DNA from: Phylloscopus collybita
Taxonomy: Eukaryota; Chordata; Aves; Passeriformes; Phylloscopidae
NCBI GenBank assembly: GCA_027886175.1
Contig: JAJNNQ010000142.1
Location: 2,486,501-2,550,500 of the forward strand
Direction: 5' to 3'
Length of the DNA stretch: 64,000 nucleotides
The translations under genes and the position numbers were made by a program. Below, piece by piece: positions 35,801 to 49,496 of the stretch (its first letter is position 1; every line of letters starts with the position of its first letter). Under the pieces are notes generated by a model that was given only the letters and a program-made list of their open reading frames with translations, was not told the DNA's origin and did no database searches.

Positions 35801-38800
35801 GCTAGACAGTGATGCTGTTGTGGAAAAGGCAGGAAAGTGGCTGCAAAAGCGTTTTGGTTTGCTGGAAGCAGCAGCAAGCACGCGGGCTTCTCTGCACGCT
35901 GCAAACACAAAACAGAAGCACCTACACGGCGAGAGGAGACGGCCTGACACCTGCTGCACTCAGTATAGCTCTGGGCTGCTGCCAGGAAAGGTATTTCAAG
36001 GAACTAGCCACGGGGACTCTGCACTGTGCTGGGACAGTTTCTACAAGGTGACCAGAAGCTGTTCGCCAGCACCCGCTTGCAGCGACCGAGTTCGGCTTTC
36101 CACGTTCTTCCCCGGCTCTCTTTCGCTTCTCCGCACAAGCTGCGGCTGTACCGAAGACGCCGCTGGCTGTGCTTCCGCGAAGCGCTGCTTTCTTGGCAAA
36201 ACGCAGCTTCTCGTTCTTGACAGCTCTGCTATGCAGAAGCACAGGAAAGCCGGCAGAGCTGCTCCTCTAGCTGCTCTACGCAGAGGCAACTGTAAATCAG
36301 CTAGACAGTGATGCTGTTGTGGAAAAGGCAGGAAAGTGGCTGCAAAAGCGTTTTGGCTTGCTGGAAGCAGCAGCAAGCACGCGGGCTTCTCTGCACGCTG
36401 CAAACACAAAACAGAAGCACCTACACGGCGAGAGGAGACTGCCTGACACCTGCTGCACTCAGTACAGCTCTGGGCTGCTGCCAGGAAAGGTATTTCAAGG
36501 AACTAGCCACGGGGACTCTGCACTGTGCTGGGACAGTTTCTACAAGGTGACCAGAAGCTGTTCGCCAGCACCCGCTTGCAGCGACCGAGTTCGGCTTTCC
36601 ACGTTCTTCCCCGGCTCTCTTTCGCTTCTCCGCACAAGCTGCGGCTGTACCGAAGACGCCGCTGGCTGTGCTTCCGCGAAGCGCTGCTTTCTTGGCAAAA
36701 CGCAGCTTCTCGTTCTTGACAGCTCTGCTATGCAGAAGCACAGGAAAGCCGGCAGAGCTGCTCCTCTAGCTGCTCTACGCAGAGGCAACTGTAAATCAGC
36801 TAGACAGTGATGCTGTTGTGGAAAAGGCAGGAAAGTGGCTGCAAAAGCGTTTTGGCTTGCTGGAAGCAGCAGCAAGCACGCGGGCTTTTCTGCACGCTGC
36901 AAACACAAAACAGAAGCACCTACACGGCGAGAGGAGACTGCCTGACACCTGCTGCACTCAGTACAGCTCTGGGCTGCTGCCAGGAAAGGTATTTCAAGGA
37001 ACTAGCCACGGGGACTCTGCACTGTGCTGGGACAGTTTCTACAAGGTGACCAGAAGCTGTTCGCCAGCACCCGCTTGCAGCGACCGAGTTCGGCTTTCCA
37101 CGTTCTTCCCCGGCTCTCTTTCGCTTCTCCGCACAAGCTGCGGCTGTACCGAAGACGCCGCTGGCTGTGCTTCCGCGAAGCGCTGCTTTCTCGGCAAAAC
37201 GCAGCTTCTCGTTCTTGACAGCTCTGCTATGCAGAAGCACAGGAAAGCCGGCAGAGCTGCTCCTCTAGCTGCTCTACGCAGAGGCAACTGTAAATCAGCT
37301 AGACAGTGATGCTGTTGTGGAAAAGGCAGGAAAGTGGCTGCAAAAGCGTTTTGGCTTGCTGGAAGCAGCAGCAAGCACGCGGGCTTTTCTGCACGCTGCA
37401 AACACAAAACAGAAGCACCTACACGGCGAGAGGAGACTGCCTGACACCTGCTGCACTCAGTACAGCTCTGGGCTGCTGCCAGGAAAGGTATTTCAAGGAA
37501 CTAGCCACGGGGACTCTGCACTGTGCTGGGACAGTTTCTACAAGGTGACCAGAAGCTGTTCGCCAGCACCCGCTTGCAGCGACCGAGTTCGGCTTTCCAC
37601 GTTCTTCCCCGGCTCTCTTTCGCTTCTCCGCACAAGCTGCGGCAGGACCGAAGACGCCGCTGGCTGTGCTTTCGCGAAGCGCTGCTTTCTCGGCAAAACG
37701 CAGCTTCTCGTTCTTGACAGCTCTGCTATGCAGAAGCACAGGAAAGCCGGCAGAGCTGCTCCTCTAGCTGCTCTACGCAGAGGCAACTGTAAATCAGCTA
37801 GACAGTGATGCTGTTGTGGAAAAGGCAGGAAAGTGGCTGCAAAAGCGTTTTGGCTTGCTGGAAGCAGCAGCAAGCACGCGGGCTTTTCTGCACGCTGCAA
37901 ACACAAAACAGAAGCACCTACACGGCGAGAGGAGACTGCCTGACACCTGCTGCACTCAGTACAGCTCTGGGCTGCTGCCAGGAAAGGTATTTCAAGGAAC
38001 TAGCCACGGGGACTCTGCACTGTGCTGGGACAGTTTCTACAAGGTGACCAGAAGCTGTTCGCCAGCACCCGCTTGCAGCGACCGAGTTCGGCTTTCCACG
38101 TTCTTCCCCGGCTCTCTTTCGCTTCTCCGCACAAGCTGCGGCAGGACCGAAGACGCCGCTGGCTGTGCTTTCGCGAAGCGCTGCTTTCTCGGCAAAACGC
38201 AGCTTCTCGTTCTTGACAGCTCTGCTATGCAGAAGCACAGGAAAGCCGGCAGAGCTGCTCCTCTAGCTGCTCTACGCAGAGGCAACTGTAAATCAGCTAG
38301 ACAGTGATGCTGTTGTGGAAAAGGCAGGAAAGTGGCTGCAAAAGCGTTTTGGCTTGCTGGAAGCAGCAGCAAGCACGCGGGCTTCTCTGCACGCTGCAAA
38401 CACAAAACAGAAGCACCTACACGGCGAGAGGAGACGGCCTGACACCTGCTGCACTCAGTACAGCTCTGGGCTGCTGCCAGGAAAGGTATTTCAAGGAACT
38501 AGCTACGGGGACTCTGCACTGTGCTGGGACAGTTTCTACAAGGTGACCAGAAGCTGTTCGCCAGCACCCGCTTGCAGCGACCGAGTTCGGCTTTCCACGT
38601 TCTTCCCCGGCTCTCTTTCGCTTCTCCGCACAAGCTGCGGCTGGACCGAAGACGCCGCTGGCTGTGCTTTCGCGAAGCGCTCCTTTCTCGGCAAAACGCA
38701 GCTTCTCGTTCTTGACAGCTCTGCTATGCAGAAGCACAGGAAAGCCGGCAGAGCTGCTCCTCTAGCTGCTCTACGCAGAGGCAACTGTAAATCAGCTAGA

Positions 38801-41800
38801 CAGTGATGCTGTTTTGGAAAAGGCAGGAAAGTGGCTGCAAAAGCGTTTTGGCTTGCTGGAAGCAGCAGCAAGCACGCGGGCTTCTCTGCACGCTGCAAAC
38901 ACAAAACAGAAGCACCTACACGGCGAGAGGAGACTGCCTGACACCTGCTGCACTCAGTACAGCTCTGGGCTGCTGCCAGGAAAGGTATTTCAAGGAACTA
39001 GCCACGGGGACTCTGCACTGTGCTGGGACAGTTTCTACAAGGTGACCAGAAGCTGTTCGCCAGCACCCGCTTGCAGCGACCGAGTTCGGCTTTCCACGTT
39101 CTTCCCCGGCTCTCTTTCGCTTCTCCGCACAAGCTGCGGCTGTACCGAAGACGCCGCTGGCTGTGCTTCCGCGAAGCGCTGCTTTCTCGGCAAAACGCAG
39201 CTTCTCGTTCTTGACAGCTCTGCTATGCAGAAGCACAGGAAAGCCGGCAGAGCTGCTCCTCTAGCTGCTCTACGCAGAGGCAACTGTAAATCAGCTAGAC
39301 AGTGATGCTGTTGTGGAAAAGGCAGGAAAGTGGCTGCAAAAGCGTTTTGGCTTGCTGGAAGCAGCAGCAAGCACGCGGGCTTCTCTGCACGCTGCAAACA
39401 CAAAACAGAAGCACCTACACGGCGAGAGGAGACGGCCTGACACCTGCTGCACTCAGTACAGCTCTGGGCTGCTGCCAGGAAAGGTATTTCAAGGAACTAG
39501 CTACGGGGACTCTGCACTGTGCTGGGACAGTTTCTACAAGGTGACCAGAAGCTGTTCGCCAGCACCCGCTTGCAGCGACCGAGTTCGGCTTTCCACGTTC
39601 TTCCCCGGCTCTCTTTCGCTTCTCCGCACAAGCTGCGGCTGTACCGAAGACGCCGCTGGCTGTGATTTCGCGAAGCGCTGCTTTCTCGGCAAAACGCAGC
39701 TTCTCGTTCTTGACAGCTCTGCTATGCAGAAGCACAGGAAAGCCGGCAGAGCTGCTCCTCTAGCTGCTCTACGCAGAGGCAACTGTAAATCAGCTAGACA
39801 GTGATGCTGTTGTGGAAAAGGCAGGAAAGTGGCTGCAAAAGCGTTTTGGTTTGCTGGAAGCAGCAGCAAGCACGCGGGCTTCTCTGCACGCTGCAAACAC
39901 AAAACAGAAGCACCTACACGGCGAGAGGAGACTGCCTGACACCTGCTGCACTCAGTATAGCTCTGGGCTGCTGCCAGGAAAGGTATTTCAAGGAACTAGC
40001 CACGGGGACTCTGCACTGTGCTGGGACAGTTTCTACAAGGTGACCAGAAGCTGTTCGCCAGCACCCGCTTGCAGCGACCGAGTTCGGCTTTCCACGTTCT
40101 TCCCCGGCTCTCTTTCGCTTCTCCGCACAAGCTGCGGCTGTACCGAAGACGCCGCTGGCTGTGCTTCCGCGAAGCGCTGCTTTCTTGGCAAAACGCAGCT
40201 TCTCGTTCTTGACAGCTCTGCTATGCAGAAGCACAGGAAAGCCGGCAGAGCTGCTCCTCTAGCTGCTCTACGCAGAGGCAACTGTAAATCAGCTAGACAG
40301 TGATGCTGTTGTGGAAAAGGCAGGAAAGTGGCTGCAAAAGCGTTTTGGCTTGCTGGAAGCAGCAGCAAGCACGCGGGCTTCTCTGCACGCTGCAAACACA
40401 AAACAGAAGCACCTACACGGCGAGAGGAGACTGCCTGACACCTGCTGCACTCAGTACAGCTCTGGGCTGCTGCCAGGAAAGGTATTTCAAGGAACTAGCC
40501 ACGGGGACTCTGCACTGTGCTGGGACAGTTTCTACAAGGTGACCAGAAGCTGTTCGCCAGCACCCGCTTGCAGCGACCGAGTTCGGCTTTCCACGTTCTT
40601 CCCCGGCTCTCTTTCGCTTCTCCGCACAAGCTGCGGCAGGACCGAAGACGCCGCTGGCTGTGCTTTCGCGAAGCGCTGCTTTCTCGGCAAAACGCAGCTT
40701 CTCGTTCTTGACAGCTCTGCTATGCAGAAGCACAGGAAAGCCGGCAGAGCTGCTCCTCTAGCTGCTCTACGCAGAGGCAACTGTAAATCAGCTAGACAGT
40801 GATGCTGTTGTGGAAAAGGCAGGAAAGTGGCTGCAAAAGCGTTTTGGCTTGCTGGAAGCAGCAGCAAGCACGCGGGCTTTTCTGCACGCTGCAAACACAA
40901 AACAGAAGCACCTACACGGCGAGAGGAGACTGCCTGACACCTGCTGCACTCAGTACAGCTCTGGGCTGCTGCCAGGAAAGGTATTTCAAGGAACTAGCCA
41001 CGGGGACTCTGCACTGTGCTGGGACAGTTTCTACAAGGTGACCAGAAGCTGTTCGCCAGCACCCGCTTGCAGCGACCGAGTTCGGCTTTCCACGTTCTTC
41101 CCCGGCTCTCTTTCGCTTCTCCGCACAAGCTGCGGCTGGACCGAAGACGCCGCTGGCTGTGCTGCCGCGAAGCGCTGCTTTCTCGGCAAAACGCAGCTTC
41201 TCGTTCTTGACAGCTCTGCTATGCACAAGCACAGGAAAGCCGGCAGAGCTGCTCCTCTAGCTGCTCTACGCAGAGGCAACTGTAAATCAGCTAGACAGTG
41301 ATGCTGTTGTGGAAAAGGCAGGAAAGTGGCTGCAAAAGCGTTTTGGCTTGCTGGAAGCAGCAGCAAGCACGCGGGCTTCTCTGCACGCTGCAAACACAAA
41401 ACAGAAGCACCTACACGGCGAGAGGAGACGGCCTGACACCTGCTGCACTCAGTACAGCTCTGGGCTGCTGCCAGGAAAGGTATTTCAAGGAACTAGCTAC
41501 GGGGACTCTGCACTGTGCTGGGACAGTTTCTACAAGGTGACCAGAAGCTGTTCGCCAGCACCCGCTTGCAGCGACCGAGTTCGGCTTTCCACGTTCTTCC
41601 CCGGCTCTCTTTCGCTTCTCCGCACAAGCTGCGGCTGTACCGAAGACGCCGCTGGCTGTGCTTCCGCGAAGCGCTGCTTTCTTGGCAAAACGCAGCTTCT
41701 CGTTCTTGACAGCTCTGCTATGCAGAAGCACAGGAAAGCCGGCAGAGCTGCTCCTCTAGCTGCTCTACGCAGAGGCAACTGTAAATCAGCTAGACAGTGA

Positions 41801-42159
41801 TGCTGTTGTGGAAAAGGCAGGAAAGTGGCTGCAAAAGCGTTTTGGCTTGCTGGAAGCAGCAGCAAGCACGCGGGCTTCTCTGCACGCTGCAAACACAAAA
41901 CAGAAGCACCTACACGGCGAGAGGAGACGGCCTGACACCTGCTGCACTCAGTACAGCTCTGGGCTGCTGCCAGGAAAGGTATTTCAAGGAACTAGCCACG
42001 GGGACTCTGCACTGTGCTGGGACAGTTTCTACAAGGTGACCAGAAGCTGTTCGCCAGCACCCGCTTGCAGCGACCGAGTTCGGCTTTCCACGTTCTTCCC
42101 CGGCTCTCTTTCGCTTCTCCGCACAAGCTGCGGCTGGACCGAAGACGCCGCTGGCTGTG

Positions 42160-44500
42160 CTGCCGCGAAGCGCTGCTTTCTCGGCAAAACGCAGCTTCTC
42201 GTTCTTGACAGCTCTGCTATGCACAAGCACAGGAAAGCCGGCAGAGCTGCTCCTCTAGCTGCTCTACGCAGAGGCAACTGTAAATCAGCTAGACAGTGAT
42301 GCTGTTGTGGAAAAGGCAGGAAAGTGGCTGCAAAAGCGTTTTGGCTTGCTGGAAGCAGCAGCAAGCACGCGGGCTTCTCTGCACGCTGCAAACACAAAAC
42401 AGAAGCACCTACACGGCGAGAGGAGACGGCCTGACACCTGCTGCACTCAGTACAGCTCTGGGCTGCTGCCAGGAAAGGTATTTCAAGGAACTAGCTACGG
42501 GGACTCTGCACTGTGCTGGGACAGTTTCTACAAGGTGACCAGAAGCTGTTCGCCAGCACCCGCTTGCAGCGACCGAGTTCGGCTTTCCACGTTCTTCCCC
42601 GGCTCTCTTTCGCTTCTCCGCACAAGCTGCGGCTGTACCGAAGACGCCGCTGGCTGTGCTTCCGCGAAGCGCTGCTTTCTTGGCAAAACGCAGCTTCTCG
42701 TTCTTGACAGCTCTGCTATGCAGAAGCACAGGAAAGCCGGCAGAGCTGCTCCTCTAGCTGCTCTACGCAGAGGCAACTGTAAATCAGCTAGACAGTGATG
42801 CTGTTGTGGAAAAGGCAGGAAAGTGGCTGCAAAAGCGTTTTGGCTTGCTGGAAGCAGCAGCAAGCACGCGGGCTTCTCTGCACGCTGCAAACACAAAACA
42901 GAAGCACCTACCCGGCGAGAGGAGACTGCCTGACACCTGCTGCACTCAGTACAGCTCTGGGCTGCTGCCAGGAAAGGTATTTCAAGGAACTAGCCACGGG
43001 GACTCTGCACTGTGCTGGGACAGTTTCTACAAGGTGACCAGAAGCTGTTCGCCAGCACCCGCTTGCAGCGACCGAGTTCGGCTTTCCACGTTCTTCCCCG
43101 GCTCTCTTTCGCTTCTCCGCACAAGCTGCGGCAGGACCGAAGACGCCGCTGGCTGTGCTTTCGCGAAGCGCTGCTTTCTCGGCAAAACGCAGCTTCTCGT
43201 TCTTGACAGCTCTGCTATGCAGAAGCACAGGAAAGCCGGCAGAGCTGCTCCTCTAGCTGCTCTACGCAGAGGCAACTGTAAATCAGCTAGACAGTGATGC
43301 TGTTGTGGAAAAGGCAGGAAAGTGGCTGCAAAAGCGTTTTGGCTTGCTGGAAGCAGCAGCAAGCACGCGGGCTTCTCTGCACGCTGCAAACACAAAACAG
43401 AAGCACCTACACGGCGAGAGGAGACGGCCTGACACCTGCTGCACTCAGTACAGCTCTGGGCTGCTGCCAGGAAAGGTATTTCAAGGAACTAGCTACGGGG
43501 ACTCTGCACTGTGCTGGGACAGTTTCTACAAGGTGACCAGAAGCTGTTCGCCAGCACCCGCTTGCAGCGACCGAGTTCGGCTTTCCACGTTCTTCCCCGG
43601 CTCTCTTTCGCTTCTCCGCACAAGCTGCGGCTGTACCGAAGACGCCGCTGGCTGTGCTTCCGCGAAGCGCTGCTTTCTCGGCAAAACGCAGCTTCTCGTT
43701 CTTGACAGCTCTGCTATGCAGAAGCACAGGAAAGCCGGCAGAGCTGCTCCTCTAGCTGCTCTACGCAGAGGCAACTGTAAATCAGCTAGACAGTGATGCT
43801 GTTGTGGAAAAGGCAGGAAAGTGGCTGCAAAAGCGTTTTGGCTTGCTGGAAGCAGCAGCATGCACCCGGGCTTCTCTGCACGCTGCAAACACAAAACAGA
43901 AGCACCTACACGGCGAGAGGAGACTGCCTGACACCTGCTGCACTCAGTACAGCTCTGGGCTGCTGCCAGGAAAGGTATTTCAAGGAACTAGCCACGGGGA
44001 CTCTGCACTGTGCTGGGACAGTTTCTACAAGGTGACCAGAAGCTGTTCGCCAGCACCCGCTTGCAGCGACCGAGTTCGGCTTTCCACGTTCTTCCCCGGC
44101 TCTCTTTCGCTTCTCCGCACAAGCTGCGGCTGGACCGAAGACGCCGCTGGCTGTGCTTCCGCGAAGCGCTGCTTTCTCGGCAAAACGCAGCTTCTCGTTC
44201 TTGACAGCTCTGCTATGCAGAAGCACAGGAAAGCCGGCAGAGCTGCTCCTCTAGCTGCTCTACGCAGAGGCAACTGTAAATCAGCTAGACAGTGATCCTG
44301 TTGTGGAAAAGGCAGGAAAGTGGCTGCAAAAGCGTTTTGGCTTGCTGGAAGCAGCAGCAAGCACGCGGGCTTCTCTGCACGCTGCAAACACAAAACAGAA
44401 GCGCCTACACGGCGAGAGGAGACTGCCTGACACCTGCTGCACTCAGTACAGCTCTGGGCTGCTGCCAGGAAAGGTATTTCAAGGAACTAGCTACGGGGAC
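42160..44500 (-). repeat. Ten-unit (4,990-bp) displaced duplicate, copy 1
   Basis: Rare variants here recur exactly 4,990 bp (10 units) later: atgcacaagc near 42,220 and 47,210; cctacccggc near 42,909 and 47,899; catgcacccggg near 43,860 and 48,850; agaagcgcctac near 44,398 and 49,388. One intervening unit differs (tgtacc near 43,632, tggacc near 48,622), so a local replacement has occurred since. Confidence 0.82.
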
Positions 44501-47149
44501 TCTGCACTGTGCTGGGACAGTTTCTACAAGGTGACCAGAAGCTGTTCGCCAGCACCCGCTTGCAGCGACCGAGTTCGGCTTTCCACGTTCTTCCCCGGCT
44601 CTCTTTCGCTTCTCCGCACAAGCTGCGGCTGTACCGAAGACGCCGCTGGCTGTGATTTCGCGAAGCGCTGCTTTCTCGGCAAAACGCAGCTTCTCGTTCT
44701 TGACAGCTCTGCTATGCAGAAGCACAGGAAAGCCGGCAGAGCTGCTCCTCTAGCTGCTCTACGCAGAGGCAACTGTAAATCAGCTAGACAGTGATGCTGT
44801 TGTGGAAAAGGCAGGAAAGTGGCTGCAAAAGCGTTTTGGCTTGCTGGAAGCAGCAGCAAGCACGCGGGATTCTCTGCACGCTGCAAACACAAAACAGAAG
44901 CACCTACACGGCGAGAGGAGACTGCCTGACACCTGCTGCACTCAGTATAGCTCTGGGCTGCTGCCAGGAAAGGTATTTCAAGGAAGTAGCCACGGGGACT
45001 CTGCACTGTGCTGGGACAGTTTCTACAAGGTGACCAGAAGCTGTTCGCCAGCACCCGCTTGCAGCGACCGAGTTCGGCTTTCCACGTTCTTCCCCGGCTC
45101 TCTTTCGCTTCTCCGCACAAGCTGCGGCTGTACCGAAGACGCCGCTGGCTGTGCTTCCGCGAAGCGCTGCTTTCTTGGCAAAACGCAGCTTCTCGTTCTT
45201 GACAGCTCTGCTATGCAGAAGCACAGGAAAGCCGGCAGAGCTGCTCCTCTAGCTGCTCTACGCAGAGGCAACTGTAAATCAGCTAGACAGTGATGCTGTT
45301 GTGGAAAAGGCAGGAAAGTGGCTGCAAAAGCGTTTTGGCTTGCTGGAAGCAGCAGCAAGCACGCGGGCTTCTCTGCACGCTGCAAACACAAAACAGAAGC
45401 ACCTACACGGCGAGAGGAGACTGCCTGACACCTGCTGCACTCAGTACAGCTCTGGGCTGCTGCCAGGAAAGGTATTTCAAGGAACTAGCCACGGGGACTC
45501 TGCACTGTGCTGGGACAGTTTCTACAAGGTGACCAGAAGCTGTTCGCCAGCACCCGCTTGCAGCGACCGAGTTCGGCTTTCCACGTTCTTCCCCGGCTCT
45601 CTTTCGCTTCTCCGCACAAGCTGCGGCAGGACCGAAGACGCCGCTGGCTGTGCTTTCGCGAAGCGCTGCTTTCTCGGCAAAACGCAGCTTCTCGTTCTTG
45701 ACAGCTCTGCTATGCAGAAGCACAGGAAAGCCGGCAGAGCTGCTCCTCTAGCTGCTCTACGCAGAGGCAACTGTAAATCAGCTAGACAGTGATGCTGTTT
45801 TGGAAAAGGCAGGAAAGTGGCTGCAAAAGCGTTTTGGCTTGCTGGAAGCAGCAGCAAGCACGCGGGCTTCTCTGCACGCTGCAAACACAAAACAGAAGCA
45901 CCTACACGGCGAGAGGAGACTGCCTGACACCTGCTGCACTCAGTACAGCTCTGGGCTGCTGCCAGGAAAGGTATTTCAAGGAACTAGCCACGGGGACTCT
46001 GCACTGTGCTGGGACAGTTTCTACAAGGTGACCAGAAGCTGTTCGCCAGCACCCGCTTGCAGCGACCGAGTTCGGCTTTCCACGTTCTTCCCCGGCTCTC
46101 TTTCGCTTCTCCGCACAAGCTGCGGCTGTACCGAAGACGCCGCTGGCTGTGCTTCCGCGAAGCGCTGCTTTCTCGGCAAAACGCAGCTTCTCGTTCTTGA
46201 CAGCTCTGCTATGCAGAAGCACAGGAAAGCCGGCAGAGCTGCTCCTCTAGCTGCTCTACGCAGAGGCAACTGTAAATCAGCTAGACAGTGATGCTGTTGT
46301 GGAAAAGGCAGGAAAGTGGCTGCAAAAGCGTTTTGGCTTGCTGGAAGCAGCAGCAAGCACGCGGGCTTCTCTGCACGCTGCAAACACAAAACAGAAGCAC
46401 CTACACGGCGAGAGGAGACGGCCTGACACCTGCTGCACTCAGTACAGCTCTGGGCTGCTGCCAGGAAAGGTATTTCAAGGAACTAGCTACGGGGACTCTG
46501 CACTGTGCTGGGACAGTTTCTACAAGGTGACCAGAAGCTGTTCGCCAGCACCCGCTTGCAGCGACCGAGTTCGGCTTTCCACGTTCTTCCCCGGCTCTCT
46601 TTCGCTTCTCCGCACAAGCTGCGGCTGTACCGAAGACGCCGCTGGCTGTGCTTTCGCGAAGCGCTGCTTTCTCGGCAAAACGCAGCTTCTCGTTCTTGAC
46701 AGCTCTGCTATGCAGAAGCACAGGAAAGCCGGCAGAGCTGCTCCTCTAGCTGCTCTACGCAGAGGCAACTGTAAATCAGCTAGACAGTGATGCTGTTGTG
46801 GAAAAGGCAGGAAAGTGGCTGCAAAAGCGTTTTGGCTTGCTGGAAGCAGCAGCAAGCACGCGGGCTTTTCTGCACGCTGCAAACACAAAACAGAAGCACC
46901 TACACGGCGAGAGGAGACTGCCTGACACCTGCTGCACTCAGTACAGCTCTGGGCTGCTGCCAGGAAAGGTATTTCAAGGAACTAGCCACGGGGACTCTGC
47001 ACTGTGCTGGGACAGTTTCTACAAGGTGACCAGAAGCTGTTCGCCAGCACCCGCTTGCAGCGACCGAGTTCGGCTTTCCACGTTCTTCCCCGGCTCTCTT
47101 TCGCTTCTCCGCACAAGCTGCGGCTGGACCGAAGACGCCGCTGGCTGTG

Positions 47150-49490
47150 CTGCCGCGAAGCGCTGCTTTCTCGGCAAAACGCAGCTTCTCGTTCTTGACA
47201 GCTCTGCTATGCACAAGCACAGGAAAGCCGGCAGAGCTGCTCCTCTAGCTGCTCTACGCAGAGGCAACTGTAAATCAGCTAGACAGTGATGCTGTTGTGG
47301 AAAAGGCAGGAAAGTGGCTGCAAAAGCGTTTTGGCTTGCTGGAAGCAGCAGCAAGCACGCGGGCTTCTCTGCACGCTGCAAACACAAAACAGAAGCACCT
47401 ACACGGCGAGAGGAGACGGCCTGACACCTGCTGCACTCAGTACAGCTCTGGGCTGCTGCCAGGAAAGGTATTTCAAGGAACTAGCTACGGGGACTCTGCA
47501 CTGTGCTGGGACAGTTTCTACAAGGTGACCAGAAGCTGTTCGCCAGCACCCGCTTGCAGCGACCGAGTTCGGCTTTCCACGTTCTTCCCCGGCTCTCTTT
47601 CGCTTCTCCGCACAAGCTGCGGCTGTACCGAAGACGCCGCTGGCTGTGCTTCCGCGAAGCGCTGCTTTCTTGGCAAAACGCAGCTTCTCGTTCTTGACAG
47701 CTCTGCTATGCAGAAGCACAGGAAAGCCGGCAGAGCTGCTCCTCTAGCTGCTCTACGCAGAGGCAACTGTAAATCAGCTAGACAGTGACCCTGTTGTGGA
47801 AAAGGCAGGAAAGTGGCTGCAAAAGCGTTTTGGCTTGCTGGAAGCAGCAGCAAGCACGCGGGCTTCTCTGCACGCTGCAAACACAAAACAGAAGCACCTA
47901 CCCGGCGAGAGGAGACTGCCTGACACCTGCTGCACTCAGTACAGCTCTGGGCTGCTGCCAGGAAAGGTATTTCAAGGAACTAGCCACGGGGACTCTGCAC
48001 TGTGCTGGGACAGTTTCTACAAGGTGACCAGAAGCTGTTCGCCAGCACCCGCTTGCAGCGACCGAGTTCGGCTTTCCACGTTCTTCCCCGGCTCTCTTTC
48101 GCTTCTCCGCACAAGCTGCGGCAGGACCGAAGACGCCGCTGGCTGTGCTTTCGCGAAGCGCTGCTTTCTCGGCAAAACGCAGCTTCTCGTTCTTGACAGC
48201 TCTGCTATGCAGAAGCACAGGAAAGCCGGCAGAGCTGCTCCTCTAGCTGCTCTACGCAGAGGCAACTGTAAATCAGCTAGACAGTGATGCTGTTGTGGAA
48301 AAGGCAGGAAAGTGGCTGCAAAAGCGTTTTGGCTTGCTGGAAGCAGCAGCAAGCACGCGGGCTTCTCTGCACGCTGCAAACACAAAACAGAAGCACCTAC
48401 ACGGCGAGAGGAGACGGCCTGACACCTGCTGCACTCAGTACAGCTCTGGGCTGCTGCCAGGAAAAGTATTTCAAGGTACTAGCTACGGGGACTCTGCACT
48501 GTGCTGGGACAGTTTCTACAAGGTGACCAGAAGCTGTTCGCCAGCACCCGCTTGCAGCGACCGAGTTCGGCTTTCCACGTTCTTCCCCGGCTCTCTTTCG
48601 CTTCTCCGCACAAGCTGCGGCTGGACCGAAGACGCCGCTGGCTGTGCTTCCGCGAAGCGCTGCTTTCTCGGCAAAACGCAGCTTCTCGTTCTTGACAGCT
48701 CTGCTATGCAGAAGCACAGGAAAGCCGGCAGAGCTGCTCCTCTAGCTGCTCTACGCAGAGGCAACTGTAAATCAGCTAGACAGTGATGCTGTTGTGGAAA
48801 AGGCAGGAAAGTGGCTGCAAAAGCGTTTTGGCTTGCTGGAAGCAGCAGCATGCACCCGGGCTTCTCTGCACGCTGCAAACACAAAACAGAAGCACCTACA
48901 CGGCGAGAGGAGACTGCCTGACACCTGCTGCACTCAGTACAGCTCTGGGCTGCTGCCAGGAAAGGTATTTCAAGGAACTAGCCACGGGGACTCTGCACTG
49001 TGCTGGGACAGTTTCTACAAGGTGACCAGAAGCTGTTCGCCAGCACCCGCTTGCAGCGACCGAGTTCGGCTTTCCACGTTCTTCCCCGGCTCTCTTTCGC
49101 TTCTCCGCACAAGCTGCGGCTGGACCGAAGACGCCGCTGGCTGTGCTTCCGCGAAGCGCTGCTTTCTCGGCAAAACGCAGCTTCTCGTTCTTGACAGCTC
49201 TGCTATGCAGAAGCACAGGAAAGCCGGCAGAGCTGCTCCTCTAGCTGCTCTACGCAGAGGCAACTGTAAATCAGCTAGACAGTGATCCTGTTGTGGAAAA
49301 GGCAGGAAAGTGTCTGCAAAAGCGTTTTGGCTTGCTGGAAGCAGCAGCAAGCACGCGGGCTTCTCTGCACGCTGCAAACACAAAACAGAAGCGCCTACAC
49401 GGCGAGAGGAGACTGCCTGACACCTGCTGCACTCAGTACAGCTCTGGGCTGCTGCCAGGAAAGGTATTTCAAGGAACTAGCCACGGGGAC
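47150..49490 (-). repeat. Ten-unit (4,990-bp) displaced duplicate, copy 2
   Basis: This is the partner of 42,160-44,500 and abuts the satellite junction at 49,507. The array edge is therefore made of units copied from, or to, the array interior. Confidence 0.82.
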
Positions 49491-49496
49491 TCTGCA

